A stretch of 64,000 nucleotides of DNA from Desulfobacteraceae bacterium (GTDB lineage Bacteria > Desulfobacterota > Desulfobacteria > Desulfobacterales > UBA5852): positions 157,314 through 221,313 of the forward strand of contig JABZFP010000043.1 in the NCBI GenBank assembly GCA_014237395.1, read 5' to 3'. Position numbers and translations under genes: made by a program. Within the stretch, counting starts at the first letter, position 1. Every line of letters starts with the position of its first letter. A model generated the notes under the pieces. The model did no database searches, was not told the origin of the DNA, and worked only from the letters and a program-made list of their open reading frames with translations. Shown one piece after another: positions 8,478 through 16,174 of the stretch.

Positions 8478-10187
8478 CTACAGGCGACCGGAGCGGAATA
8501 TGGAAATAATGAGCCATATCCCCAGAAGGGTTGCAATGAGGTAGCCCGTGATGCCCAGGACCGATGTGATGGAAACGACGGCCCCCCCGAAAAACGGCAG
8601 TTTGAATTCCAGGACGCGCTGACTGCTGTTCAAAATCAGCGACGCGGCAATCGTGGAGGCCGAAATAACGGCGCCGACGGTCAGGCGATTGATACCGCGT
8701 TCGATTTTCTGGTCAAAATTCTCAAATCCCCGGTGGCGGAACTCAAGCTGGTACTGACCACTGGCCGCCTGGCGCAGGATGTCGTTGACATAGCGCGGCA
8801 TGCGGCGGGCATATTGGCCCAGGGTGCGTGTTTCTCGGCCGATGGTTTTAAACAGCTTGTGGGTATCGTAGCCTTGCTGCACCAGTTTTTCGGCATAGGG
8901 GCGGGTCACTTCGAGAATATTGGCATCACTGTTCAGGATTTTCCCCAGGGCTTCCGCCTGGATAAAGGTTTTGAGCAGCAGCAGGAGATTGCGCGGCATA
9001 CGAATGCGGTAGGTCAGCACCAGGGCGATGATCTGGTCGTAAACATCCCGCACTGAGACCGACTGCAGGGTGCGGCCGTAAAACGGTTCGCTGATTTCCA
9101 TAAGATCCCGCCGAAAAGCGTCAAGATCCACCACCCCGTCGCCAAACAGTCCGGCCGATTCCAGGGCCTCCATGACAAGATCGTAATCATGTTCGGCATA
9201 CCCCAGGAACAGGTTGGCGATTTGACGCATCAGCTCCTCGTCGATGTATCCCGTGATACCGAAATCCACCAGACTGACCCGTCCGTCGGGCATGACGATC
9301 GTGTTGGCGGGATGGGGGTCGGCGTGAAAAAAGCCGAATTCCATCAGCTGGCGTGAAAAGGACCGCAACCCGATCAGGGCAATGTTTCTGGGATCGATGC
9401 CATAGGCCCTGATAGCCGCGACGTTGTCCATTTTGCAGCCGTCGATAAATTCCATCACCAGAACAGCGCGGGTGGTGTAATCCCAGTTGACGCGAGGGAT
9501 CCGGATCTCTTCGGAATCCTCGAAGAGGGAACCAAATTTTTCGATGCTGCCGGCTTCGATGTACATGTCGAGCTCGCGGAAAATCGTGCGCTCGAACTCC
9601 TGGACCAGGTTGACCGCACCGAGCAAACGGGCCACCTCAAACCATTTTTCGAGTTTCCCGGCAAAATAATACATGAGACGGATATCCTTCTGGATAATCC
9701 GATCGATGCCGGGGCGAATGATTTTGACGGCCACCTGTTCACCGCTGTAGAGTCGGGCTTTGTGGACCTGGGCCACTGACGCAGCCCCCTGGGGATCCGG
9801 TTCGAAATCGGCAAACACTTCCTGAAGGGGGCGTTTCAGTTCGGCCTCCACCACGCGGCGCGCTTGGCGAAAGGGGAAGGGGGGTACACTGTCCTGCAGT
9901 TTGCGAAATTCGTCGATGTACGCCGGCGGGAAGACATCGGCGCGGGTGCTCATCAGCTGTCCCAACTTGATGAAGCTGGGGCCGAGGTCCTCCAATGCCT
10001 GCCGAATGCGCACCGGGGAAGGGATTCTCAGCGTTGCGGCGGGGGTATCGGAAGAGGCGTCGTCGGCTTTGGGCGTTTTGCGGAAAACGCGTGCCGTGAT
10101 ATCCGCCATTCCGTATTTGATCATTACCCTGGCAATGGTTAAAAACCGCCAGGCCCCCGAAAATTTGCTGCCCCGATTGCGATTCAT
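8478..10187 (-). CDS. ABC1/UbiB-family atypical kinase-like protein
   Basis: A 569-residue UbiB-type protein. The family-specific KxGQ motif is present (KLGQ, 74-77), followed by the atypical kinase core with QVAVKIIRPGI, VMEFIDG, FFHADPHPANTIV and SLVDFGITG. Two membrane helices close the C-terminus. In aerobes UbiB supports ubiquinone synthesis; in anaerobes the homologues probably act in isoprenoid-lipid or quinone (menaquinone) extraction, which is inference here. The ATG at 10187 follows GAGGAG. The frame is open for 204 more bases upstream, but that stretch overlaps the zinc-ribbon gene and looks non-coding. Confidence 0.88.
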   Translation of the reverse strand: MNRNRGSKFSGAWRFLTIARVMIKYGMADITARVFRKTPKADDASSDTPAATLRIPSPVRIRQALEDLGPSFIKLGQLMSTRADVFPPAYIDEFRKLQDSVPPFPFRQARRVVEAELKRPLQEVFADFEPDPQGAASVAQVHKARLYSGEQVAVKIIRPGIDRIIQKDIRLMYYFAGKLEKWFEVARLLGAVNLVQEFERTIFRELDMYIEAGSIEKFGSLFEDSEEIRIPRVNWDYTTRAVLVMEFIDGCKMDNVAAIRAYGIDPRNIALIGLRSFSRQLMEFGFFHADPHPANTIVMPDGRVSLVDFGITGYIDEELMRQIANLFLGYAEHDYDLVMEALESAGLFGDGVVDLDAFRRDLMEISEPFYGRTLQSVSVRDVYDQIIALVLTYRIRMPRNLLLLLKTFIQAEALGKILNSDANILEVTRPYAEKLVQQGYDTHKLFKTIGRETRTLGQYARRMPRYVNDILRQAASGQYQLEFRHRGFENFDQKIERGINRLTVGAVISASTIAASLILNSSQRVLEFKLPFFGGAVVSITSVLGITGYLIATLLGIWLIISIFRSGRL

Positions 10188-10266
10188 GGATGTGGGTTTC
10201 TCCTCGCTGTTGTCTGGCCTCAGACGGCTGTGCGGTGCTGTGGGATAACGCATCCGGTTCGGATCG

Positions 10267-10524
10267 TCAGTCTTTTTCTTCCGGTGTGCTTTCCTTTTCC
10301 GACGTAACCTGCGGCCATTTCCGGCGAATACTGGCGATGTCTTCTTCCCGGCTGATGTAACTTTCCACGTAACCGCAGGCGGCGCAGACATAGTTGTCCA
10401 GGGGCGCCATGGCCGTCAGGCCAACCGGGATGGCATTGCAGGTAAAAGGGCCGCTTTTGGGAAACACTTCCGTGCCGGCATAGATGTCGGAAGATCCGCA
10501 TTTGGGGCAGGTGCCGTTTTTCAT
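10267..10524 (-). CDS. Small zinc-ribbon protein
   Basis: An 85-residue protein with two Cys pairs, CPKC (6-9) and CAAC in its C-terminal half, that would form one zinc ribbon. The C-terminus is acidic and charged. The start at 10524 is set by the GAGGAG ribosome site; an in-frame ATG 45 bases upstream has none. It precedes the UbiB-like gene on the same strand by 79 bases, so the two may be co-transcribed. No specific function can be given. Confidence 0.7.
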   Translation of the reverse strand: MKNGTCPKCGSSDIYAGTEVFPKSGPFTCNAIPVGLTAMAPLDNYVCAACGYVESYISREEDIASIRRKWPQVTSEKESTPEEKD

Positions 10525-10867
10525 CGGTTGCTCTCCTCGGTTGAATGCATGTTTATCGTCATCGCCCATGTGACGGTTTTACACCGGAAACACGATGGGA
10601 AGCGATGGGGGCGGTTTGGGCATGGCAGTGGCTGCCGATCAATGCTGGAAAATGATGACATGGTTGTCGGCGTTTCTGCTGGGTTGCATGGCGGCCGATG
10701 AAGATCGGTGTCTTTAGCCTGTTATTGCGTCCGACAGAGAGTCGCAGTATGGCCCAAACCCCGAAACCTGTCAACTGATCTGATCCACGTTTAGACCATG
10801 ATTATACTTGACTTTTCATTGTATGCCCTCTATCCAATGGCCCATTTTTAAGGGGAGGTGGCTCAAT
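10525..10867. other. Intergenic stretch, 343 bases
   Basis: The gap separates the leftward zinc-ribbon gene from the rightward LUD gene. A TTGACT at 10808-10813 with TATCCA 17 bases later (10831-10836) is a weak candidate promoter for the LUD gene, placed just ahead of its GGGGAGG ribosome site. No gene is supported. Confidence 0.3.
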
Positions 10868-11512
10868 TTGGTGGATCGTTACCGGCGCTGGCTCGACCGC
10901 AAAACGGCCGAGCGCTGTGCCAAAAATTTGAAGAGAAACGGCTTTGACGTGCGGCTTGTGCCGACCCCGGAAGCCGCCTGTCGCGAAATGCTTGCGATGA
11001 TAACCGAATTTGAAACATTCGGGATCGGCGGATCGGAAACCATTCGGCAAATCGGCATCATCAGCGAACTCAACGGCATGGGTAAAACCATCCATGATCA
11101 CTGGAAGCCGGACTTGAGTCCGGATGAGGTGCAGGCGGTGCGGCTCGACCAGGGCCGCTGCGATTGCTTCCTGTGCAGTGTCAACGCTGTTTCCGCCCAG
11201 GGTGAGATCGTCAATGTGGACGGCATCGGCAATCGTGTGACCGCCATGACTTACGGTCCCCGTAAGGTGATCGTTGTCGCCGGCGTCAACAAGATCATGC
11301 CGGATCTGACGCAAGCCCTAGAGCGGGTTCGCACGGTTGCCGGACCGATGCGCGCCAAGAGCCTGGGAATGGAAACCCCCTGTGCTGAGACCGGCGAATG
11401 CACGGACTGCCACTCTCCTCAGAGAATCTGCCGCATCACCACGATCTTGCACCGCCGTCCCATGCTGACCGATATATCGGTCGTCCTGGTCGGCACCCCG
11501 CTTGGATATTAG
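10868..11512 (+). CDS. LUD-domain (lactate utilisation/LutC-like) protein
   Basis: A 214-residue LUD (DUF162) domain protein. The features are an N-terminal helix pair, the GIGGSETIRQIG segment, a DCFLCSVNAVSAQGEIVNVDG core and VIVVAGVNKIMPDLTQAL. These match stand-alone LUD proteins found beside, or instead of, the LutABC lactate-oxidation genes. The C-terminus has a Cys cluster (CAETGECTDCHSPQRIC) that could bind a metal or cluster. The TTG at 10868 is chosen because GGGGAGG lies nine bases upstream; GTG at 10871 is an alternative. The next gene begins within 50 bases, so co-transcription is likely. Substrate is not known. Confidence 0.82.
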   Translation: MVDRYRRWLDRKTAERCAKNLKRNGFDVRLVPTPEAACREMLAMITEFETFGIGGSETIRQIGIISELNGMGKTIHDHWKPDLSPDEVQAVRLDQGRCDCFLCSVNAVSAQGEIVNVDGIGNRVTAMTYGPRKVIVVAGVNKIMPDLTQALERVRTVAGPMRAKSLGMETPCAETGECTDCHSPQRICRITTILHRRPMLTDISVVLVGTPLGY

Positions 11513-11558
11513 GCGGGTCCGCGCATTACGTGTCAGTGATAACGAGGCCCCCGATCCG

Positions 11559-12041
11559 ATGACGTCACGCCGACCGGTTATCGACCCTTTTTGGGAACGC
11601 CTGCCCTTGGCCGAGCTCAGCGCGGCCCAATGGGAAGCGCTTTGCGACCGGTGCGGGCGCTGCTGCCTGGAAAAACTGACCAACCGACGCAACGGCAAGG
11701 TATATTACACCTCGATCGCCTGTACCCTGCTGGATACGGCCTCCTGTCAGTGCCGGGACTATCGCCACCGGCGCCGCACGGTGCCGCAATGCATCCAACT
11801 GACCCCTGACAATCTGCTGTCCTGCCGTTGGCTGCCCCGGACTTGCGCCTACCGCTTGCTGTGGGAGGGGAAACCGCTGCCCGCCTGGCACCCCCTGATT
11901 ACCGGTACGCCCGATTCGGTGCATGACGCCGGCATTTCCATCCGCGGGCGCCGGTTGCATGCGATGCCGCCTCACGCCGATGAGATCGCGGCTTACATTG
12001 TGGATTGGGGCATCTGGAGTAAACGGGCCCGGGCTGACTAG
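11559..12041 (+). CDS. YcgN/YkgJ-type cysteine cluster protein
   Basis: A 160-residue protein of the UPF0260/YcgN family. Diagnostic segments are FWERLPLAELSAAQWEALC, CDRCGRCCLEKL, IACTLLDTASCQCRDY, CIQLTPDN and TCAYRLLWEGKPLPAWHPL, which line up with Escherichia coli YcgN along its whole length. The cysteine arrangement (CX2CX2CC plus CXC) suggests an iron-sulfur or zinc site. The ATG at 11559 gives the usual family length; an upstream TTG at 11502 would add 19 residues. It follows the LUD gene directly. Confidence 0.85.
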   Translation: MTSRRPVIDPFWERLPLAELSAAQWEALCDRCGRCCLEKLTNRRNGKVYYTSIACTLLDTASCQCRDYRHRRRTVPQCIQLTPDNLLSCRWLPRTCAYRLLWEGKPLPAWHPLITGTPDSVHDAGISIRGRRLHAMPPHADEIAAYIVDWGIWSKRARAD

Positions 12042-12226
12042 TCGCGGTCGTCCCCGCAGCGGCAGGCCTATCGACGGCAGTTGTCCGCCAAACGACACCT
12101 CACGGCGACTTGCCATGCCGGTCACCCGCTGGACCTTCCTTGCCATCCGTAAATACGGTCTTATTCTCCCGCGTGGTCCATGCTAACGGGCCATAGCGCG
12201 ATTGATAAAACCAAAGGAAATAATCC

Positions 12227-12421
12227 ATGAACCGCAGGGATCACTATAATAACGCTGAATTCATGTCTGTTCCGGAAGCAGCCCGCCACCTGGGGGTCGG
12301 GCGAAAAATGGTCTACCAACTGCTCGACAGCGGCGCCCTGGCCTTTACACGGGAGCGGGGTGCTATTCGCATTCTGGCGGAAGCGGTCCACTCGTTTCGC
12401 GATGGTGGCCGTATGGCTTGA
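12227..12421 (+). CDS. Small helix-turn-helix (excisionase/MerR-like) DNA-binding protein
   Basis: A 64-residue protein consisting almost entirely of an HTH_17-type winged helix: SVPEAARHLGVGRKMVYQLLDSGALAFTRERGAIRI. This is the architecture of excisionases and of small MolR/AlpA-like regulators. The ATG follows AAAGGAAA. It is convergent with the nuclease gene (16-base gap). No integrase or attachment site is visible nearby, so a phage origin is not supported; a chromosomal regulator is equally possible. Confidence 0.8.
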   Translation: MNRRDHYNNAEFMSVPEAARHLGVGRKMVYQLLDSGALAFTRERGAIRILAEAVHSFRDGGRMA

Positions 12422-12437
12422 TGTTTCGGTATGGATG

Positions 12438-13019
12438 TTAGCGCGGATGCTTCCAACGGATGGGCGAAATGTAAGCATCCCCTTGCTGCCACATGCCGGT
12501 GCGGGTTTTCCGGGCTTCGGCTTCGGTGGCAAGGTAGGGCGCCTTGGCAAAGCCGTCGGGTGTGCGCCCACGGTAAACCTCGGCCAGGCCGGCTTCGATC
12601 ATGGCATGATTGATATCGCGGGATTCGGAATACACCACGGCCAGCAAGCGGTGATAGCGGTCTTCGCCATAGGCGACGAGGGTGACCGTTCGATTTAGGA
12701 TAAGGCCGGCCAGGTGTCGCTGGGCTGCCCGGCTGTATGGCTGGCCGGGTTCGCCTTTGCCCTTGGAGGTTTCCGGGGCGTCAATGCCCAGGAGACGAAT
12801 CACGTGGCGTTCGCCGGCTCCGGATACCAGGATGGTGTCCCCGTCATAAACCCGGAGGACGCGATAGGGTTCGGGGGGCGCGGCGCAGACGGTCCAAAAT
12901 CTTCCGGTGGCGCCTATCCACAGGAGACCCACCGCGACCAGAACAGCATAGCGCCGGATCTGCCGCTGGAGGGAATGGATTCGGTCAGCAGCAGCCAATG
13001 TCCCCACAGCAGGCGGCAT
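12438..13019 (-). CDS. Secreted or membrane-anchored thermonuclease-like protein (SNase fold)
   Basis: A nuclease of the staphylococcal-nuclease family, about 193 residues from the ATG at 13019. A hydrophobic helix (about 26-45) acts as a signal or anchor. The SNase domain follows, with YDGDTILV, RLLGIDAPE, YGEDRYHRLLAVVY and INHAMIEAGLAEVYRG; the Asp, Arg and Glu catalytic positions of the family are present. Upstream in-frame ATGs at 13049 and 13067 would extend it further into hgcB. Even from 13019 the gene overlaps the 3' end of hgcB by 35 bases, so it is translationally linked to the mercury-methylation genes. A role in that process is not known. Confidence 0.85.
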   Translation of the reverse strand: MPPAVGTLAAADRIHSLQRQIRRYAVLVAVGLLWIGATGRFWTVCAAPPEPYRVLRVYDGDTILVSGAGERHVIRLLGIDAPETSKGKGEPGQPYSRAAQRHLAGLILNRTVTLVAYGEDRYHRLLAVVYSESRDINHAMIEAGLAEVYRGRTPDGFAKAPYLATEAEARKTRTGMWQQGDAYISPIRWKHPR

Positions 13020-13275
13020 CTTTCCCCTTGATCCAGGTTTGAATGACATAGGCGGCGCACCCGACACCCGGTTGAACGGTCAGGGCCTGCTGCTCACAGT
13101 TGCGCGCGCAGGCGCCGCATTCCATGCAGCGATCCCTGTTATGAACTCTGGCTTGCCGGCCTTCCATTGTGAATACGCTCTGGGGGCATACCAGGGTGCA
13201 AGTCCGGCAGCCGTTGCAACGGGAGGCGTCATAGGTCAAGGTTCTGACGCCGGGTAAATAGGTCATCTCGCGCAT
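12985..13275 (-). CDS. hgcB: HgcB, mercury-methylation ferredoxin
   Basis: A 96-residue protein with two [4Fe-4S] motifs, C20-x2-C23-x2-C26-x3-C30 and C50-x2-C53-x2-C56-x3-C60. A lone Cys at 73 (GVGC) follows, then two vicinal Cys pairs at 89-90 and 95-96 at the very end. This combination, directly after hgcA, is diagnostic of HgcB, the electron donor that keeps the HgcA corrinoid in the Co(I) state and whose terminal Cys pair is thought to hand over Hg(II). The ATG follows GGGAGAAA. Only 18 bases separate it from hgcA. Confidence 0.93.
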   Translation of the reverse strand: MREMTYLPGVRTLTYDASRCNGCRTCTLVCPQSVFTMEGRQARVHNRDRCMECGACARNCEQQALTVQPGVGCAAYVIQTWIKGKDAACCGDIGCC

Positions 13276-13293
13276 GTTTTTATTTCTCCCGGT

Positions 13294-14493
13294 CTATCCT
13301 GTCCAGACCGCTACCAGCCATCCGATCGTACCGATGCCCATCGTCATGACCTGGGCCGGTATGGCCCGCCGCATTTCTTTCTCCACGCCGGAAGGGGAGG
13401 TGAACGGTGTCGCTCCGGTGAAATTCATGGCCAGAAAGGAGCTTGTCGCCACGGTCAACAGGGCCAGGGCGACTCCCAGCCCGGCGGCCATCGGCGGGTA
13501 TAGGATGAGATGGCCCAGTCCCGCAGCCGCCAGCCCGATACTGGCGCCTTTGACGGCAAACGCTTTTCCCGGCAGCCATGGAAGCAGGATCGGCGCCAGA
13601 ACCGTGCCGCCGATGATCCCGAGGCCTCCCGCCGCCGCCCCCAGCATCATGAGGCCAACGACCGACGGTAGCGTTCCCTTGCCCAACATCCCCACGATCA
13701 GCGCTATGATTATGACAGCGCCTGTGGCCCATGCGCCGGGTTTGAGGGCGGCACTGATTTCCATCGGAATGAGGATCATCCGCTCCCTCAGTGTGAAACT
13801 GATGCGCCGCATGGTCGGCGAGGGGTTTTTCGGATTTTTGAGGAAGGCCTTCAAGTCGCTGGCACGAACAGGCCCCCAGATCACCCGAAAGCCGGTCCGC
13901 TGCCGGATGGCATGGCCGGCTACGCCGCTGGCGCCCAGTTGCGGCAGCACCAGGCGTCGATGGCTTACGATCTGATCAAGGTGGGTTGTGGTCAACCGGT
14001 GGACCAGTTCATCTGTCGCAAAGGTGCCCTTGCCTGCCGCGCACCAGACATTGACGCCGTTCGTATCCAAAACAAGAATCCAGGCATCCAGACCGGACAA
14101 CTCCGAGCGAAGGGCGTCCAGCGACAGTTTGTAGTTCGCCGTGACCAACACCGGTGCCTGTCGATCCGGTTGGCCGACAGCATAGAGCCCGGGATCCACG
14201 GCGTATTGATTGCGTTTCAGCCCCAAGCGGACTTTCAATCCGCCCCATCGATCCCGCAGGGTCAGCCGGATGCTCAGTCGGGGCACGGGCCCCACGGCAG
14301 ATGATACCTCCCCCACAAAGCTTTGATCGCGATAGGATTTTCGTGCCGATAAGGTTTGGCCGGTAGGCCCGGCAGGTGGTCGAGGACAGCAGGCATCCGA
14401 CCCATGCTCCGGAACTTTAGAGAGGATCCCACGTCCGGACAGGGTGGCGGAAGGATCCGGCGGGATAACGGTTCCCTTGTGATATTGGATCAT
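13294..14493 (-). CDS. hgcA: HgcA, corrinoid methyltransferase for mercury methylation
   Basis: A 399-residue membrane protein that transfers a methyl group from a corrinoid to Hg(II). The cap-helix signature N-V-W-C-A-A-G-K occupies 148-155; Cys151 would be the lower axial cobalt ligand. The cytosolic corrinoid domain (about 65-245, with YAVDPGLYAVG, PVLVTANYKLS and GFRVIWGPVRASDLKAFL) is followed by roughly five membrane segments (about 260-399). The N-terminus is longer than in the well-studied Desulfovibrio protein and includes a Cys-Cys at 35-36. The ATG at 14493 follows GGAAGAGAGG, 19 bases after arsR. Gene order arsR-hgcA-hgcB supports one transcript. Confidence 0.94.
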   Translation of the reverse strand: MIQYHKGTVIPPDPSATLSGRGILSKVPEHGSDACCPRPPAGPTGQTLSARKSYRDQSFVGEVSSAVGPVPRLSIRLTLRDRWGGLKVRLGLKRNQYAVDPGLYAVGQPDRQAPVLVTANYKLSLDALRSELSGLDAWILVLDTNGVNVWCAAGKGTFATDELVHRLTTTHLDQIVSHRRLVLPQLGASGVAGHAIRQRTGFRVIWGPVRASDLKAFLKNPKNPSPTMRRISFTLRERMILIPMEISAALKPGAWATGAVIIIALIVGMLGKGTLPSVVGLMMLGAAAGGLGIIGGTVLAPILLPWLPGKAFAVKGASIGLAAAGLGHLILYPPMAAGLGVALALLTVATSSFLAMNFTGATPFTSPSGVEKEMRRAIPAQVMTMGIGTIGWLVAVWTG

Positions 14494-14512
14494 CAGGACC
14501 TCTCTTCCGGCG

Positions 14513-14836
14513 TCAGTCAATGAAGCGTCCGATACTGTTTTTAAAACAGGCCAACAACGGTCTGTTGAGACAATAACAAGTGCCGGGACCTGCCACGGTG
14601 CCGATGACAACGCCAGCCTCCTTAAGCGTTTTCAAATGCTGGCTGACGGTGGATTGGGCCAGGGGCAGACGGGTGACCAATTCGCCGCAAAAGCATTGTT
14701 TTTCCGCTTTCAGGAATTGGATGATCTGCATGCGGATGGGATGTCCCATGGCTTTGCAAATCCGGGCCAATTCATCTCGAGGAAGGCGTGAATGGTCCGT
14801 ATTGTCGGTCTTTCCAAAGGGGTTTATCATTGACAT
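14513..14836 (-). CDS. arsR: ArsR/SmtB-family metalloregulator upstream of hgcAB
   Basis: A 107-residue winged-helix repressor. The family core is clear: LARICKAMGHPIRMQIIQFL, then a recognition helix LAQSTVSQHLKTLKEAGVV and a beta wing. Cysteines occur at 27, 48, 50, 87, 89 and 97; the Cys48-x-Cys50 pair sits where ArsR proteins carry their As(III)-binding thiols. The ATG at 14836 (or 14830, two codons later) lies just downstream of an inverted repeat that overlaps a promoter. An arsR-like gene ahead of hgcAB is known from other mercury methylators. The ligand (arsenite, mercury or another thiophilic metal) cannot be read from sequence. Confidence 0.9.
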   Translation of the reverse strand: MSMINPFGKTDNTDHSRLPRDELARICKAMGHPIRMQIIQFLKAEKQCFCGELVTRLPLAQSTVSQHLKTLKEAGVVIGTVAGPGTCYCLNRPLLACFKNSIGRFID

Positions 14837-14851
14837 GCGATTCTATTTTTG

Positions 14852-14873
14852 TTTATCGTAAAAAAACGATAAA
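14852..14873. promoter_or_regulatory. Probable ArsR operator (perfect inverted repeat)
   Basis: TTTATCGT (14852-14859) and ACGATAAA (14866-14873) form a perfect 8-base inverted repeat around an A6 spacer. It lies 16 bases upstream of arsR and covers the predicted -10 element, as expected for autorepression by an ArsR-type protein. Confidence 0.7.
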
Positions 14874-14894
14874 TGGTTCGGTGCAGATTGTCAA
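14866..14894 (-). promoter_or_regulatory. Sigma70-like promoter for arsR-hgcAB
   Basis: On the minus strand a consensus -35 TTGACA (14889-14894) is separated by 17 bases from TATCGT (14866-14871, four of six matches to the -10 consensus). The -10 is embedded in the inverted repeat described above. Transcription would start about 14859 and run into arsR, hgcA, hgcB and the nuclease gene. Confidence 0.6.
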
Positions 14895-15064
14895 GCAAGA
14901 CCAACCGCGTGCCGTTTTCAAATCGACGTCCAGCGGAGTGAATGGATAAGGGTGGCCGTCAGGAAATGTGGTCGTTCGGGGTCCATCTTGAGGCATCCTG
15001 GTGCCTTGGGGAGTATTTACCGTCAGGTCGATGTATCATTATCGGCGTAATCGAAAGAGGAAAC

Positions 15065-15544
15065 ATGTTTAATCTGCGCGACGTACTGGATATGGCCATT
15101 CAAATTGAACGAAACGGTGAAGCCGTCTATCGCAGCGCGCTGGCGCGCACGGAGGATCCGGAATTGATCGAAATGCTGACGTGGATGGCGACGGAGGAAT
15201 CGCGTCATGCCGGTCATTTCAGCGATATCCGGCAGCGGATGACGATTGAAGGGGACAACATCCTGATGGATGAACTCGGCACCCTGATGCTGGAAAACAT
15301 CGTGGGCAATCGCAGTTTTTCCTTGGAAGACGTCGATTTTTCAAAAGTTGAAGAAGTGCAAGATTTACTGAAAATCATGATCCGGTTTGAAAAGGACACG
15401 GTGGGGTTTTATTATCTGTTCCGTGATTTTCTGACGGATGGGGATGAAAAAGCCTGCCTTGACGATATTATCGCGGATGAAGAACAGCATATCCGCAAGC
15501 TGGAGGAATGCCGGGACAAGGACCTGGCCTGCCATCGGTCCTGA
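15065..15544 (+). CDS. Ferritin-like/rubrerythrin-type diiron protein
   Basis: A 159-residue four-helix protein with two diiron half-sites: an E-x6-Y helix (IERNGEAVYRSAL) followed by EESRHAGHF, and later FEKDTVGFYY followed by ADEEQHIRKLEE. This pattern marks the ferritin-like superfamily as in rubrerythrin, but there is no C-terminal rubredoxin domain. Such proteins handle peroxide or iron in anaerobes. The ATG at 15065 follows AGAGGAAAC. It diverges from arsR-hgcAB. Confidence 0.85.
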   Translation: MFNLRDVLDMAIQIERNGEAVYRSALARTEDPELIEMLTWMATEESRHAGHFSDIRQRMTIEGDNILMDELGTLMLENIVGNRSFSLEDVDFSKVEEVQDLLKIMIRFEKDTVGFYYLFRDFLTDGDEKACLDDIIADEEQHIRKLEECRDKDLACHRS

Positions 15545-15574
15545 ATTGGCCCGTGCTCATGGGCGATGCCCACC

Positions 15575-16174
15575 CTATGGGGTTTCGTGCTGGCGATAAT
15601 GCACGATAAGTTCATCGACCGACTGACCGTTGGGGGCCATCGCCACCGGATTGATCTCCAAAAGCGCTTCCCAGGCGCGGATCGCGCCTTCCCGGTCGTC
15701 GAGATCGTGCAGCAGCACAATTCCTTTGTTGAAGTGCGCGTTTTCAAGTTTCGGATCAATGGCGATGGCGCGCTCAAATTCGCGCACGGCATCTTCCGGG
15801 CGGTTGGCCCGCCGGTACATGATTCCCAGATCCGTCCGCACCGGGGCATTGTCGGGCTGCAGGGCCAAGGCTTTTTCATAGGCCTCGATCGCTTCCGGCA
15901 CGGCATTGCGGTCGAAATTCAAGTGCCCGAGCTGGATCCAGGAGGCCACATCATTGGGGTCCTGGCGAACTTTATCCGTCAGGGCCTGGAGCATTTGGGC
16001 CCGTCCGTCATCTTGTGGCATGCCGCCTGACTGGCCCCCCGGCAGCCCTGAACTCGTTTTGTATATCCCGAAAACGAGTCCGCCGAAAAAACCCACCATC
16101 AGGGCCACCACAATCGATGTCACCAGCGTCTGCTGGGATACATTCGAACTGCCGGGAGAGGTTTTTTTCGCCAT
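15575..16174 (-). CDS. Membrane-anchored TPR protein
   Basis: A 199-residue protein with one N-terminal membrane helix (about 18-40, Gly-rich) and three to four tetratricopeptide repeats from about 66 to 185 (WIQLGHLNFDRNAVPEAIEAYEKALALQPDN is followed by two similar units). It resembles CcmH/NrfG-type TPR scaffolds that sit at the membrane, but no cytochrome-maturation genes are adjacent. The ATG follows AGGAGC. It is convergent with the ferritin-like gene. Function is unknown beyond a protein-interaction role. Confidence 0.8.
   Translation of the reverse strand: MAKKTSPGSSNVSQQTLVTSIVVALMVGFFGGLVFGIYKTSSGLPGGQSGGMPQDDGRAQMLQALTDKVRQDPNDVASWIQLGHLNFDRNAVPEAIEAYEKALALQPDNAPVRTDLGIMYRRANRPEDAVREFERAIAIDPKLENAHFNKGIVLLHDLDDREGAIRAWEALLEINPVAMAPNGQSVDELIVHYRQHETP

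Noticed and set aside
8319..9056. A plus-strand frame of 245 residues opposite the UbiB-like gene
   Set aside because: Antisense to a well-supported gene; no recognisable domain.
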